The translations under genes and the position numbers were made by a program. Below the pieces are notes generated by a model, which was not told the origin of the DNA, made no database searches, and was given only the letters and a program-made list of their open reading frames with translations. A stretch of DNA of 64,000 nucleotides from Pristionchus mayeri (lineage: Eukaryota; Nematoda; Chromadorea; Rhabditida; Neodiplogasteridae), in assembly GCA_036245805.1 (NCBI GenBank), contig BTRK01000001.1:13950001-14014000 (forward strand). The letters run 5' to 3'. Shown here piece by piece: positions 24,818 through 34,568 of the stretch. The first letter of the stretch is position 1. The number at the start of each line of letters is the position of its first letter.

Positions 24818-24890
24818 ACACGGAGCTTCCGTGTTTCGGGAGTGGCCACATTCAAATTACGATCGCGGGTACCGTAGAGCCAGCCATGGC
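24818..24890 (-). ncRNA. Candidate small RNA inside the foldback
   Basis: About 55 bp downstream, on the minus strand, of a copy of the PSE-like motif (24943-24962), this segment has TAATTTGAAT, a weak Sm-like site. It ends in a hairpin with 7-bp stem ACACGGA/TCCGTGT (24818-24834). The layout resembles the SmY-like loci at 59-63 kb. It may be a relic captured by the repeat. Confidence 0.3.
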
Positions 24891-24942
24891 TTTCTCTTAG
24901 CCCGGAAGTCAATTCTGTGTCCTAGGTCTCTCGTAGGCAGAG

Positions 24943-24962
24943 TGCTCTCTGCACACGCCGGG
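24943..24962 (-). promoter_or_regulatory. PSE-like motif
   Basis: On the minus strand this reads CCCGGCGTGTGCAGAGAGCA, identical to the motif in every 5S repeat unit. Confidence 0.4.
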
Positions 24963-25428
24963 AAAGGGACCGCTTTTCTTAACCAGTGCAGGGCAGTGGT
25001 TGACCACTGGTCGGCACGGCACTGGTTAACCACTGGTCAGGGAACTGGTCAACCACTGGTTGAGACAAACCCCCCTCCTTCTAACTGGTCAACCACTGGT
25101 TGGAAGAAACCAGAGTACCTTTCTCCAGTATTTTAACAGTATGTTCCCAAAACGTCTTCTGTGAAAATTCTACGGAAGGATATTATTCGTTGATTGCCTC
25201 GCCTCCTAGCTCCTACTACAGTACTGCAAATTTCTGGCGTACAGTAATCTCACGCAACTCGACCATTTATCGATTATCGGCCGGTCGATAATGCTGGGAA
25301 ACAATCGAATTGAGCATGCGGGGATTCTGAGATTTATGCAAACACGCGGGTATGATATCAGCGGGGTACGATAACAGATTACTGTAATAGAGTACGGTAT
25401 CATGCGGGTACGGTAACAACATTCCATC

Positions 25429-28400
25429 TTAGAAATCGGAGTACAGAGGATTGTAGACTAGCATGGAGCACTCGTCTTGAGACGAGGTTCTCCTGGAATA
25501 GTATTATTTTTTATTGAAATCATGTTCAATTAATTTAAAAAATCGTGAAATTGCGCAGAACAATTACCGTTTTTATAGTTATCGTGTCTAATTAATTAGT
25601 GGTTAATTACTTTAATTAATTACCTATACGAGGCGGAAAGCGGTCGCGTGGGCTGTGGCGAGGCGGAGAGTCGAGAGCCGAACGACAGGCGGGAGTTGCT
25701 GCAAGCATGATGCATAGTTGTGATCTGCATTCCCTACACTCACTACAATGAATGAATCCTTTTTCTCGCTCTTGCCAACGAGAGAGCTCGTTGAATATAC
25801 ATGTAGAAAAAATATATATGTCGAACAAATATTGAATTTCGACTTATCGCAAAGGCGACATGATGTAGTACTCATTCGACCTAGCGTATCATTGACTTGG
25901 TCGTAAGTGACTATGTTGATCGTGGCACGTACCTTCTGGGCGATCGATCGTATCCATTCAGTGGTCGGCCCCAGTTCTCCTCGTAGCGAGAGACGCTGCG
26001 AGGCTCAGGAGCGAATTCCAGGTGTCGTGGGCCCCTGAATAATATTTATCATGCACTGAATTGGCAAATTTCCAGAAAATATTCTGTTCTAGACCAATGG
26101 CGAGAAGTTTGTGAGAGATTGAGATTTTCGCTGCACTTTATCATCTCTCGCCCAACCTCTGTAAAATGCCGTGATCATGATTTTTTTTTCAACTGCGTTG
26201 CCCGGAACTATTGTAATGAAAGATTGAGATGCTGATTAATGGAAGCGATGAAACTCATTCAACATTTAGCAAAAATGAATAAAAAATATACGTCTGTCGT
26301 GTTGAAGAGAGTTGCTTCAGTGAGAATCAGCCCAGAGTGCACAGGCACTAGATATGTCGGATGGGAAATATTACGTCATGCCGTCTTTGATATATCAAAA
26401 GCATTAATGACGCCATAGTTCTCATCCGACCTAGTGCCGAAATAGGATACCCGTATCGCGGCTCGTAGGTCACAGTCTCCACGTAGGGCGAGAGCGGGCG
26501 CCCATCGTAGACCGAGACAAGACGCGTCTTCTTTATTATCTTTAATTGATCCAAACTTAAAATTTATTTGTGCATGCTTAGGGACAGTTTTGTGCTATTG
26601 ATAAGAATGTATATTTGACAGTGTGTTTACAATGTCTTGACACTTATTGGAAAGATGCGAACTTGACATGTTACTGATAAGAATTTATTCTAAATCATTA
26701 GTAATCCCACCTTCTGCATGGACCTAATTGTCATAACAAAGTTATCACGGCTCAGTGAAGAAAACATATAAATTAAATTTTAATAAAATTAATCCAACCT
26801 TCTTCATGGGCGTGCCTCCGGCGCTGACTTTACTGCCGCCCGAGGAGGTGGAACGAGGCGAAGCGAGAGGGACGGAGTCGACGGAACGAGGGGAGATGCC
26901 GGCTGGAATATTCTTGTCGGGGAAATCAAAGTAGGAATCGGCAAATGGGAGCGATGTCCGGTGTAAGATTAATTTAGATTTCAGGTAATTTGCAGCGCAT
27001 TTTTCAATTGCAGCAATACCTTGTCAAGAAAAGGTCGAACGAGCGGAAGAGACTTGGGGTAATTGATTATTCTTGATGAGTTTTGTAGAGAAAATCAATG
27101 CAATTAACCTAAAATCACTGTTTGTGACAGCATAGGATATGTGGAACATAATAAAATGGGAGGGGAAATAGTGCGACTGATCTGTTAATTCTTTGTCTTC
27201 TATCGAATGATTTGTTAAAAACTAACGTCCTTGGATGGTCACTGAACGCGGGCTGGCCGCAGATGCCGCCGATCGGCGTCCGCCATAGTTGTTGTCTAAA
27301 TTAGGGAAGGTTTCGCAAATCGTTCTGCGTTCGTTCTCGCCGATTAGCCTGACGAGAAACATGATGACTAGATTCATTTTTTGTAAAGCCATCCCAAGTG
27401 TAAATCAGTGAAGCGGAAAATTTTGTTTTTGTGCAGAAAATTGTCAGTTAAATTATCAAGGTTTCGGCACGCTGCAACGGGTGTTGTACAAATCATGACT
27501 CTCTTTGTCGTCAACAAACTCCAATTTCTGCACCGGTCGATAAACGAAATTGCTCACAATTCTGCTGGACCGGATAGTAGTTCTCGGTTCTCGAGTGGGC
27601 CCTCGAGCCGGTCTCGATGCGAGGAATCTGCAGGGGCAGCGTCTCGAAGGGCCTGCGATTAGCATAATTAAGATTTGGCTGCTAAATCCTGGTATAACGC
27701 GTGGCTAAAATACATTTATTTTTTAAACAACCAATGCGAGAGTATCATCGTTCAAGCAGAAACACATGAAATGATAAATACTTGATGAAACTCAAAGTAA
27801 ATCAAATTGCTTTTCAGTACAATTCATAGTTTCTCCGCTTTAAATTTTTAATAAATAAATAGTTCTATAAATACCGCACTTGATCTGTCGGTGCAAGTGC
27901 TCGCCGGCGTACCCACCACCAATGGGCATCACTGGCTCCACCGGAGTCACGGGACGGACCGGGTCCTTGGGCTGATAAAGAAGGAGATGGATAATTTTGA
28001 ACATATTTTTCGCAATTAGTCGATGCGGCGCACGATAAATTTCCAGTTTTTTCGTTGCACTAGACAAATAACGTAATGACGGAGCTACGCCAAGCGATTG
28101 CGTAGTTTTCATGAGACGACTACGATATGTTCCTAGGGCTGGAATTGGCATTGTTATTGGCAGCACATTCGCCTGGCCATCTCCAGGCGTTCATTCAATG
28201 GAAGATTTTTGCAAGCACATATCCGTTATCACTACTGAAGTCTTGGTTGTCGAATTTATGCAAATTAATTCACGGTTGAAAATGGCTTAACAGAGTTCTC
28301 CATCGAGCCCAGATTCGATGTCGGGACCATTACCTTTATTCACGGTTATGATCAATGTAGCACGATTAGAGTTCTCTTATTGGAATCTTATTGGAATGAA

Positions 28401-29677
28401 TTGCATCATGTTCGTATATGTTTCACGTGTACAACATAGATCATATATAGTGCACATGAAACATATATGAATATAATGTTTATTCCACTAATATTCCAAT
28501 AAGAGAACTCTAAGCACGATAATTCAAGAGGGCAAACTCATCAGCTAATCAACCTGTTCATTTGGGTAATTCCCTCTGTTTACCCTACGCTCCTCCAACT
28601 CATGGTTGATAAGTTATCGCGAGCACGCTTTCCTCTTCTTCTTCTTCTTCTCTCTCCCCTTAGCTAGGGATGACTCTCTTCATTCTGCGTGCTCTCTCGT
28701 CGATCTGACTGACGAGATAGCACGTAGAATAAAGTGAGTATAAGCCCTCTCTCCCATTGGCAGAGATAATCTCTGTGCAAATATTGCGTGTGCTTGTGTT
28801 GAGAGGTTCACGCGGAGAGGGTTCGCGGGAGATGGCGGAACACAAGGCAAAAAATATAGACCGGAACACTCCAATTGGAAACTAGAAAAGGCGCGGATAT
28901 GTTTCACAGATTATTTGAATATTGTTGATGCAGCAACAACTAATGAATCTGCTTATGGTGGATTTGTTAACCCCGTTCATCATCAACGTTGATTATGGTT
29001 CATGTAGCCACCTAAGTAAGTACATAGCTCACATCCTGTTCGATCCTCACTACCAGCTCTCCGTTCTCGTCCTTGCCATACGTGCGCCGCTCGGTGTATT
29101 GATTGGTCGAGAACTCGCGACGGGGCTGTAATATTTTGTTGTCAAAGGTTTCGATACGTTCAGACATGGGCCTGAATAAAAAAATGTATTATATATGTTC
29201 TGCAGACTGCAGATCTTTGCAGCCGAGCTGCGACAATATTTGATAATTTATAACCTCAGTTGTATCAGTGCCACTGATTCGCCGCTCGAACGACTCGACC
29301 GTATGCGCCTCCTCGCTGCCGACTTGCTGCAATTGGTCTTTGATCTCTGAACTGAAACCGGATTTGAACTATTGTAAAGCCTTGTAACGGACATTCGTGA
29401 AATCTAGCAGATGGAGGGACGCAACAGTCAATACAATAAAACACGTCTAAATTCGCCGAACTGGCTAAGTGGCTTATACAAAAAGCAAGCGGATCGTATA
29501 TCGATCCGTCAAAGCGACGTGGGATTTCGGAAAGACAATCTTTCCAGGAAATATCCGCTGTGGAAGAAGAGAATATTTAATAAAAAGAAAAATGAAAGAC
29601 CAATGCTTTCGTACCTGGAAATACCCGCCCTGGTAGGGCTTGGCAGCTTGGAGACGCTCCGCTGCCGATGATGACAT
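25429..29677 (-). CDS. Disordered Ser/Pro/Tyr/Arg-rich protein, 11 exons (about 364 aa)
   Basis: Exons, 5' to 3' on the minus strand: 29677-29615, 29344-29255, 29171-29033, 27971-27875, 27652-27558, 27295-27227, 27019-26799, 26530-26451, 26034-25933, 25698-25624 and 25492-25429 (TAA). It starts MSSSAAERLQAAKPYQGGYF. Exon 3 holds MSERIETFDNK and an RRTYGKDENGELVVRIEQ segment. Exon 4 is PKDPVRPVTPVEPVMP. Later exons are rich in Ser, Pro, Tyr and Arg, for example SVYDGRPLSPYVETVTYEP and ASPRSTSSGG. All junctions from exon 5 to the stop close in phase. Exon 2/3 is off by one nucleotide and exon 4/5 by one the other way. No folded domain or membrane segment is visible. I do not recognise it; a cytoskeletal or scaffold role would be a guess. 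Exon 3 begins CAG|GCCC-ATG, so a second start there is possible. Confidence 0.65.
26344..26438. repeat. MITE, family 3, just downstream of a splice donor
   Basis: It runs from GGCACTAGATATGTCGGATG to TTCTCATCCGACCTAGTGCC around ATTACGTCATGCCGTCTTTG. It lies in the intron of the disordered-protein gene; its end is only 12 bp from the donor at 26450. Confidence 0.7.
28367..28512. repeat. Hairpin MITE, family 2
   Basis: TA-flanked AGAGTTCTCTTATTGGAATC pairs with ATATTCCAATAAGAGAACTC. It lies in the long intron between exons 3 and 4 of the disordered-protein gene. It is more diverged in the right arm than the 12311 copy. Confidence 0.75.
28670..28740. repeat. Short CTCTC/GAGAG hairpin
   Basis: GACTCTCTTCATTCTGCGTG pairs imperfectly with GCACGTAGAATAAAGTGAGT. 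A CTTCTTCTTCTTC run lies just upstream. Confidence 0.6.
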
Positions 29678-29712
29678 TCTGACTGAATTATTCAAAAGAT
29701 TATTGATCGCAA

Positions 29713-29854
29713 TTCGGGTTCCCTTTGTTGGGTAATTTTGCATCATATTCGTGCAGGCTTCAAGTGCAGTGCATAACTAACTGGCTAATCAACTATCTGG
29801 AGCACCTGAATCATATCAGAAAATGATACAAAATTACTCAAATGGGAAACCCTA
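29713..29854. repeat. Hairpin MITE, family 1
   Basis: It begins CGGGTTCCCTTTG and ends GGGAAACCCTA, with inner arms CAGGCTTCAAGTGCAG and GAGCACCTGAATC. It lies just upstream of the start of the disordered-protein gene. Confidence 0.6.
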
Positions 29855-30929
29855 ATCGCAATGCGGCAAAATCTTCGAACTTCGACAAATCACGTACATT
29901 TCACTAATGCGTATTGTACTAGTATTCGGGAAATAGCACTAGAAATAGCGGTCAACACTGTTCGAGGAACGATACCACTGCTTCCTTATTATCAACACTC
30001 TCCGTCCACTCGAGCGATAGAAAGAGTGTAAAATTCCGTGGGAACGGCTTCTGACTCTCTCCATTTTGCGTGCTCTCTCACCAGTCTAACCAGAAATATA
30101 ACAGGCAGCATGAAGAGAGTGAAATAAAGAAGCGGGGATAAGGAAACTTTACTATTCAACACGAATGAGGATGGAAAATTGGAGTTGTGTGATTGAAGTT
30201 TGTGATTGAGGATACAATTGTGCATTGTGGTATGAAGTAAAAGCACGAAATATGGCACTTCACCCGGCACTCTCACGAGAACAAAGTAATGTACGAGTGC
30301 CAGCACGAGATTCACAAAGTCAACAGTAAATATTGAAACATCAAAGACGCGGGAGAGAACGACGGCAAACTCGGCAGGAGTATTTGTCTGACTCTCTTCA
30401 TTCCCCACACTCTCTCGCTAACTCTGACCGGCGAGATTGAATGAAGATTGCTCCTCAGCAGTAATGACTGTTTCTCTCCTCCCCTCCGTCCCTAACACTT
30501 GGTTGATCCAGTTTCCCCGCTTTCGCCTCGACGATAACGTCGCCTGGGCTCTCTCACAATTCCACGCTATCTCGTCGACGAATCTCTCCGTCTCTTTCTC
30601 AGTCCTCTCTCGATCCCTCACACTCTCTCGCTCGAGTGAAGAAGAACAGCAGGGCAAACAGTACATGTATATTGCGTATATTGTGAGGGGAGGAGAGGGG
30701 ATGAGGGGGATTGACATCAGATCTTCTTCCGTCTCATCTGCTGAATAGGATGGGGTCAGTGGGAATTGAATTGAGAGCATGTCGGGAAATTTGAGTAGTT
30801 ATGAGCAAATGCATCAAAAATATGCACATATCCATGGCGATTTCTGAATTAGCGACAATCGAGTTCACTTTTACATGAGAGTGGCTCGAAAAATGATTGG
30901 GCAATATGTTTCACACACAACGGAAATTA
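29855..30929. other. Intergenic with two GAGAG hairpins
   Basis: Short hairpins lie at about 30052-30121 and 30385-30450. The ORFs here follow CTCTC/GAGAG composition and look non-coding. Confidence 0.5.
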
Positions 30930-32174
30930 TTGGAGTGTCCGGAAAGATCGTATAATTTTTTTTGTTTTTATTTTTTATTCAATGCTTTACAATTCTCAGT
31001 GACCAATGTATGCCCCCTTCTTTCTCACTACCTCCCTCCAGCGATTGGGCAGGGTCTCGATTCCTCTCTTCCAGAATGCGGGTTTCTTCGAGACCGCCCA
31101 GTTCACGAAAGCCCTCACAACTTCATCTCGATTCTTGAACTTCTTTCCTTTGCAGAAGTCAGAGAGAGAGAGCGGAAGCAGTGGTAGTCGCATGGGGAGA
31201 GATCCGGGAATACGGTGGACGGGGAATCCTCTCGATCTTCAGCTCGTCCATTTTCTTCTGGGTCATCTTCGCTCGATGTTGGCGAGCATTGTCCATCAGA
31301 AGAAGAATTTTGCCCTGGTTCAGGAGTCTGGGAGGGACTCTGATCGCGACATCTTCCAGTTGTTCAGAGAAGAGGTCGGCATTGATGCTGGTGCCAGGGG
31401 CGAGGATCTCCCAGTAGATGGGACCGAGCACTGAGAAGAAGAAGCAGAGGAGTTCCTTCTTTCCGTGCTCTTCCTTCTTCGGGACGGGCGTGAGCTTCTC
31501 ATCTGCATCCACCCATTGCAGTCTCCTCACAGGGTTATCGTACGTGATCCACTTCTCATCTGTAGCGATGATGGAATTGACCCATCGAAGATTGGATCTA
31601 CGATGGAGTAATTCCCGACAGACTTGAACACGATTTTTCAGCTGTTCGTGGGAGAGGTCATGGCGAATCACTTGTGGGAGTTTCGGCTTCTTCCCAGATC
31701 GATGGAGGATATCGGACACCGTTGATCTGGGAGTACCAGTATCCTTCTTCAACTCACGCACACTGGCCATGGGCTTGCGCTTCAGTGTGCGGAGAACGAG
31801 AGGCTGATCGAGGGAGGGAGGGCGTCCAGAGTGGGGTTGATCATCGATTCCAAACTCCCCTTTCTTGAAGCGGGAGAACCACTTATAGCAGAAGGGTATG
31901 GAGGGGGCGTCAGCTCCTTCCGACTGGGCCAGGGCAGAGTGGGCCTCCTTCACGGATCGGCCAAGACGGTAGTAATGAAGTAAAACTGCTCGGAGGTAGA
32001 GATGGGAGTCCATCACAAGAATCAATGTAGCAACTAGGAGACTGATTAAATCCTCTCACTACTCAAAGTCAGAATGATGCAATACATTGTTGACAAATAG
32101 ATTGCGCAATCACTGCATTTGATCGCGAACTGACTTTTTTCCGAAGCATTATACGAACTTTCCGGACACCCCAA
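30930..32174 (-). mobile_element. mariner element, end to end (1245 bp)
   Basis: The ends TTGGAGTGTCCGGAAAGATC and AACTTTCCGGACACCCCAA are inverted repeats of about 30 bp, flanked by TA at 30928-30929 and 32175-32176. The transposase lies on the minus strand. Length and layout fit a complete mariner. Confidence 0.9.
30996..32013 (-). pseudogene. mariner transposase, frameshifted
   Basis: The reading starts MDSHLYLRAVLLHYYRLGRS (32013) and has a helix-turn-helix region with GRPPSLDQP. The first two catalytic aspartates lie in IATDEKWITYD and LLLMDNARQH. The spacing to the third would be 34 residues (DD34D, mariner clade), but one base is lacking just before the SP-x-LSPCD segment near 31210, and a second shift falls in a CT run near 31165. 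The C-terminal part, with VRAFVNWAVSKKPAFWKRGI, is then read in another frame to 30996. Such an enzyme would cut and paste at TA sites. This copy cannot make a full protein but may still be moved in trans. Confidence 0.85.
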
Positions 32175-32663
32175 TATTTTGGGCGCGTTTCAATAGTTCA
32201 CTGATCCAGTTTCAATCTAATCACCAAAAGTATCCATGAAAAAAGAACGGCAGTGCTTCGATGATCGGTTGAGCAATTCTCGAGCTTCTAGCGCGGTCAA
32301 AACGAGAGTTTTTGACGTTCCAAAAATAGAGAAAATTGTAAGCGTGAATTACTACCACAGTAACCGTCAAGCCTTGTCAGATAATATAGTTTGTAGGATT
32401 TTGAGTGAGAAAAATGGCAATATGGCAATAGTGAGAAAAATGGTCATTCATCGTCATTCCTCACTAGATTGGGAGTGCTCGACTGTTCTTTGTTTGCGAG
32501 CGTCATTATTCCTTGCACAACAACTGTCGGGTGTGATCGGCTGTTATTTGTTTGCCCTCCAGATTCTGACAAAGGATTGGCACGAGCAATGGTCTGACTC
32601 GCTTCAGTTTGCACGCTCTCTCGTCTCTCTGACCGGCAAACAGAAGAGAATCAGGCACTTGCT

Positions 32664-33040
32664 CATTGGCACCGAATGAGGAAGGAACTGGAGGAGGGAG
32701 AAAGGAGTGGTGTAGGAAATATCAAGCTGGAACGCTTACATTGATGTGGTTTTTGTCTCATGACTCATGAATAAACTTTGCTAAAGGGGTTATAGTTATC
32801 ACAACTGTACTTTAACGATAAATTATGCAGACTAAGAATTGGCACCGAATGAGGAAGGAATTGGAGGAGGGAGAGAGGAGTGGCGGGGGATAGCATGATG
32901 GTACGCACAAATTCTTGAATATTCATCTAAATGTAAGTGTTGAGCTTTATCAGCGGAGTTATGGAAAATTAATTTCTTCTAGGGTAAAGGGCTCGAAAAA
33001 TGGATGGGCACCGAATGAGCAAGAAATTGGGGGGATGGTA
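32664..33040. repeat. Three dispersed copies of a 50-bp motif
   Basis: GGCACCGAATGAGGAAGGAA followed by a GGAGG-rich stretch occurs at 32669, 32841 and, shortened, 33007. No coding sense is evident. Confidence 0.5.
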
Positions 33041-34568
33041 GACGAAGGATTGAGATTTGATTAAATAATCGAGGATTCCCCATATATATTATTATTATAC
33101 TGCATCTGAAACAAAAATTGGCATCCTTTATTTTTTCCCGAATAAACCTCAGCTGCGAAGCATATCCAAACTCCCCGATTAACTGCGTAAGAACTGAATC
33201 AAGGCGAAAACATTTTTCTAAAATTGTGATGGTTTAGTTATGTTTCAAAGTCCCTGTGTTTCAAAGTCCCCATGTGCCGACATCTATACATCGATAGTGT
33301 CCAGGATTGGTGGAGTAAAATAATTTTAAAAAGGCATCTCATTAGAAGTTCCTCTTCAAGCCTATTTGCATGATCTCTGTATGAAATCGTTATGAGAAGT
33401 CCATTAATAATCTCCCCGCTTTGTGCGCTCTTTCGATTTTATTGGAATTGCGGTATAACTTGTATCTTGGAACAAATATCTTGGATTCGATTTCATTCCT
33501 GTGATTGGCAACAGCTGTAAGTTGAGAACTTTGCACTAGAACTCTCCAAAAATAGACACCGGGTCTTTGCAAAGGGTGCAAATAATGTTAGCGCTACTAC
33601 CCGCGCTCTCCTGCACTTCCAAAGCAGTAGATAACGATGAGTAATGCTCCGTCTCTCTATATCTCACTCTCGCGCTCTCTCTCTCTTTTCCACACTCTCT
33701 CGTTGTCTCTAACTTGCGAGAGACCATGTGAATTTGAGAGAGTGTAACGACAACTAGATGCAAGGCACGCCAGTCATGTGCCAATTGTCTCCTTTCGTTA
33801 CTTCTCTCTCCCTCTCCTTCCTTCCTCCTTTCCTCTCCCTCTCCCATCCCTCTCTCTCCCACCTCCTTCCTCTCCCTCTCTTCGTCCCTTTCTCTCATCC
33901 CTCTCCTTTCCTCCTCCTCTCTCCCTACCTCCTCCCTGCCTCTCCTCTACCTCCTCTCCCCTCTCTCCACACTCCCTCCCTCGAGGAAGCTGGTCGTTCT
34001 TTGGAGGAATTGCAACGCTTTCTCACCCAAACACTAAATACTATCGAACCGCTCCATTCTTCCGCCTTTTTCTCCTTGGATAAAACCGTGTTTATCACGG
34101 CCACGGAAGACCAAAATGAATGTCCGTTCTGCTGATAAAATGCTGTTTCTCTCGACTAGGGATGGCTTAGGAGCTAAATGCATGTTCATTCAGCTTGCTC
34201 TCGTACTGACCTTCTCAATATGGTTAGAGGCAAGACAAACTGAAATGTCTTGTCTTAACAAGCCAACCTGCTCCACGCTCATTGGTATCAATAGGGTTGC
34301 GCCTATATCTACCTTGGGATGATGTCGTTATCAATGCATTATCAGTTCACATTCACTCGTCCGCGCGTTTCGGAACGAGATATACTTGTTTTTCTCGCAC
34401 CCGTGTGATCTTGGACACACTACGCGCCTGTGCGATAGGCGCGTGCTGCCAATTTTCAAGTCGATTTTTCAGATTTTATCCTCAATTATCCTCAATTTTT
34501 ACAATAATGTTGCAGTGATGGCACTTGTGGAAATCGATCTTACTTATTTTATCCGGTTTTTTGCAGGG
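33041..34568. other. Intergenic; pyrimidine tract
   Basis: Bases 33785-33985 are nearly pure pyrimidine on the plus strand (CTCTCC and CTTCC runs); GAGAG/CTCTC symmetry precedes it near 33670-33745. No gene is supported. An ORF at 34116 has no exon-like borders. The TTTTTTGCAG at the end is the acceptor before the BTB gene. Confidence 0.55.

Larger units (their letters stand above)
24608..25122. repeat. Foldback element with GACCAGTGG clusters
   Basis: The outer arms AGTACTCTGGTTTCTCCC (left) and GGAAGAAACCAGAGTAC (right) are complementary, and both sides carry several copies of CCAGTGGTTGACCACTGG-type near-palindromes. The interior (24740-24980) is unrelated to the arms and holds a minus-strand snRNA-like cassette. 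Confidence 0.65.

Noticed and set aside
32236..32679. 148-codon plus ORF
   Set aside because: Composition is intergenic, part of it overlaps a GAGAG-type repeat, and there is no motif or splice context.
33758..34135. Ser/Leu/Pro-rich ORF of 125 codons
   Set aside because: It is the translation of a pyrimidine tract.
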